Source of the DNA: Exiguobacterium sibiricum 7-3
GTDB taxonomy: Bacteria; Bacillota; Bacilli; Exiguobacteriales; Exiguobacteriaceae
Direction of reading: 5' to 3'
Assembly: GCF_000620865.1 (NCBI RefSeq)
Contig: NZ_KK211190.1
Coordinates: 2,832,914 to 2,896,913 of the forward strand
Length of the DNA: 64,000 nt
A program made the translations under genes and the position numbers. Shown piece after piece: positions 63,623-64,000 of this stretch. The notes beneath the pieces are model-generated. The model was not told the DNA's origin and made no database searches. It worked only from the letters and a program-made list of their open reading frames with translations. The first letter of the stretch is position 1. Each line of letters opens with the position of its first letter.

Positions 63623-64000
63623 TTATTCATTTTCTAATTTTTTAATCGCTTCATCGAGTTTTTCCTGATCCTCGTCCGTCAGCTTCGGATACTGCGGATC
63701 GATTTCACGCAGGACGTCATTCATGACCTCTGTCACGATGTAACGGGTAAACCATTCGTCATCGGCCGGCAGGACATGCCACGGCGCGTGTTCCGTTGAT
63801 GTGTGCGAGACGAGCTCGGCAAAGATGTCCTGATACTCATCCCAATGCTCCCGTTCTTCGACATCACTGAACGAAAACTCAAAGTTTTTCTTCGGATCTT
63901 TGATCCGTTCAAGCAATCGTTTTTTCTGCTCGTCTTTTGAGACGTTAAACAAAAACTTGACGACGCGGAAACCGTTCTCGACGAGATAACGTTCAAAGTC
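63623..64000 (-). CDS. PPK2-family polyphosphate kinase, C-terminal part (runs off the window)
   Basis: 126 visible residues, frame open to the right edge. NGFRVVKFLFNVSKDEQKKRLLERIKDPKKNFEFSFSD and APWHVLPADDEWFTRYIV match the C-terminal half of PPK2 enzymes, which move phosphate between polyphosphate and nucleotides. The Walker-type catalytic part lies outside the window, so nucleotide preference (AMP, ADP or both) cannot be judged. The full family length is about 230-300 residues. Confidence 0.85.
   Translation of the reverse strand, partial: DFERYLVENGFRVVKFLFNVSKDEQKKRLLERIKDPKKNFEFSFSDVEEREHWDEYQDIFAELVSHTSTEHAPWHVLPADDEWFTRYIVTEVMNDVLREIDPQYPKLTDEDQEKLDEAIKKLENE

Overview
The window reads as a chromosome segment of a low-to-mid GC Bacillota, most likely Exiguobacterium or a close relative. 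I base this on the Bacillus-like gene content (GlcU/glucose dehydrogenase pair, TarI/TarJ teichoic acid enzymes, DUF4385, DUF2252, DUF4179), strong AGGAGG ribosome sites, frequent TTG/GTG starts and many U-tract terminators. The genus is an inference; no rRNA or other marker lies in the window. No rRNA, tRNA, CRISPR array, prophage or insertion sequence was seen. Both ends cut through genes (glcU on the left, a PPK2-type polyphosphate kinase on the right).

Layout. 1-13 kb: glcU-gdh, a cation efflux protein, a secreted nuclease, two oxidoreductases, glpD, an APC permease, a DUF2252 protein, a fused MsrA/MsrB, and a lysine permease under a lysine riboswitch. 13-20 kb: MarR regulator, a membrane diguanylate cyclase, a TetR-controlled HlyD/EmrB-type efflux pair, and a nitroreductase under a Fur box. 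20-26 kb: wall teichoic acid genes (tarI, tarJ and a glycerophosphotransferase leftward; a TarL/TagF-like polymerase plus acyltransferase rightward). 26-33.3 kb: an MFS pump, small proteins, and a complete tryptophan-to-anthranilate operon (kynU, permease, kynA, kynB) divergent from a TetR regulator with a 17-bp palindrome between them. 33.3-41.3 kb: hydrolase, cydDC with a Rex-like operator, an Rrf2 regulator, a zinc metallopeptidase, and a chemoreceptor with a sigma-D-like promoter. 41.4-53.3 kb: an exopolysaccharide-like cluster with a 1486-residue membrane protein, two family-2 and one family-4 glycosyltransferases, a flippase, GDP-mannose enzymes (manC, manA) and two proteins with receiver-like domains lacking a normal phosphorylation site. 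53.4-64 kb: peroxiredoxin-like protein, DUF697 GTPase, two tandem paralogous lipoproteins, an ECF sigma factor with a DUF4179 membrane partner, acetyltransferases, and an operon of two DUF606 transporters around a Crp/Fnr regulator with HAD and Gfo/Idh enzymes.

The least explained parts are the 41.4-53.3 kb polysaccharide cluster, a 17-codon leader whose stop overlaps the tarI start, and a terminator-shaped hairpin at the head of the efflux operon transcript. Several regulator/operator pairs can be read from the sequence: lysine riboswitch, Fur, Rex, TetR, MarR and Crp/Fnr.
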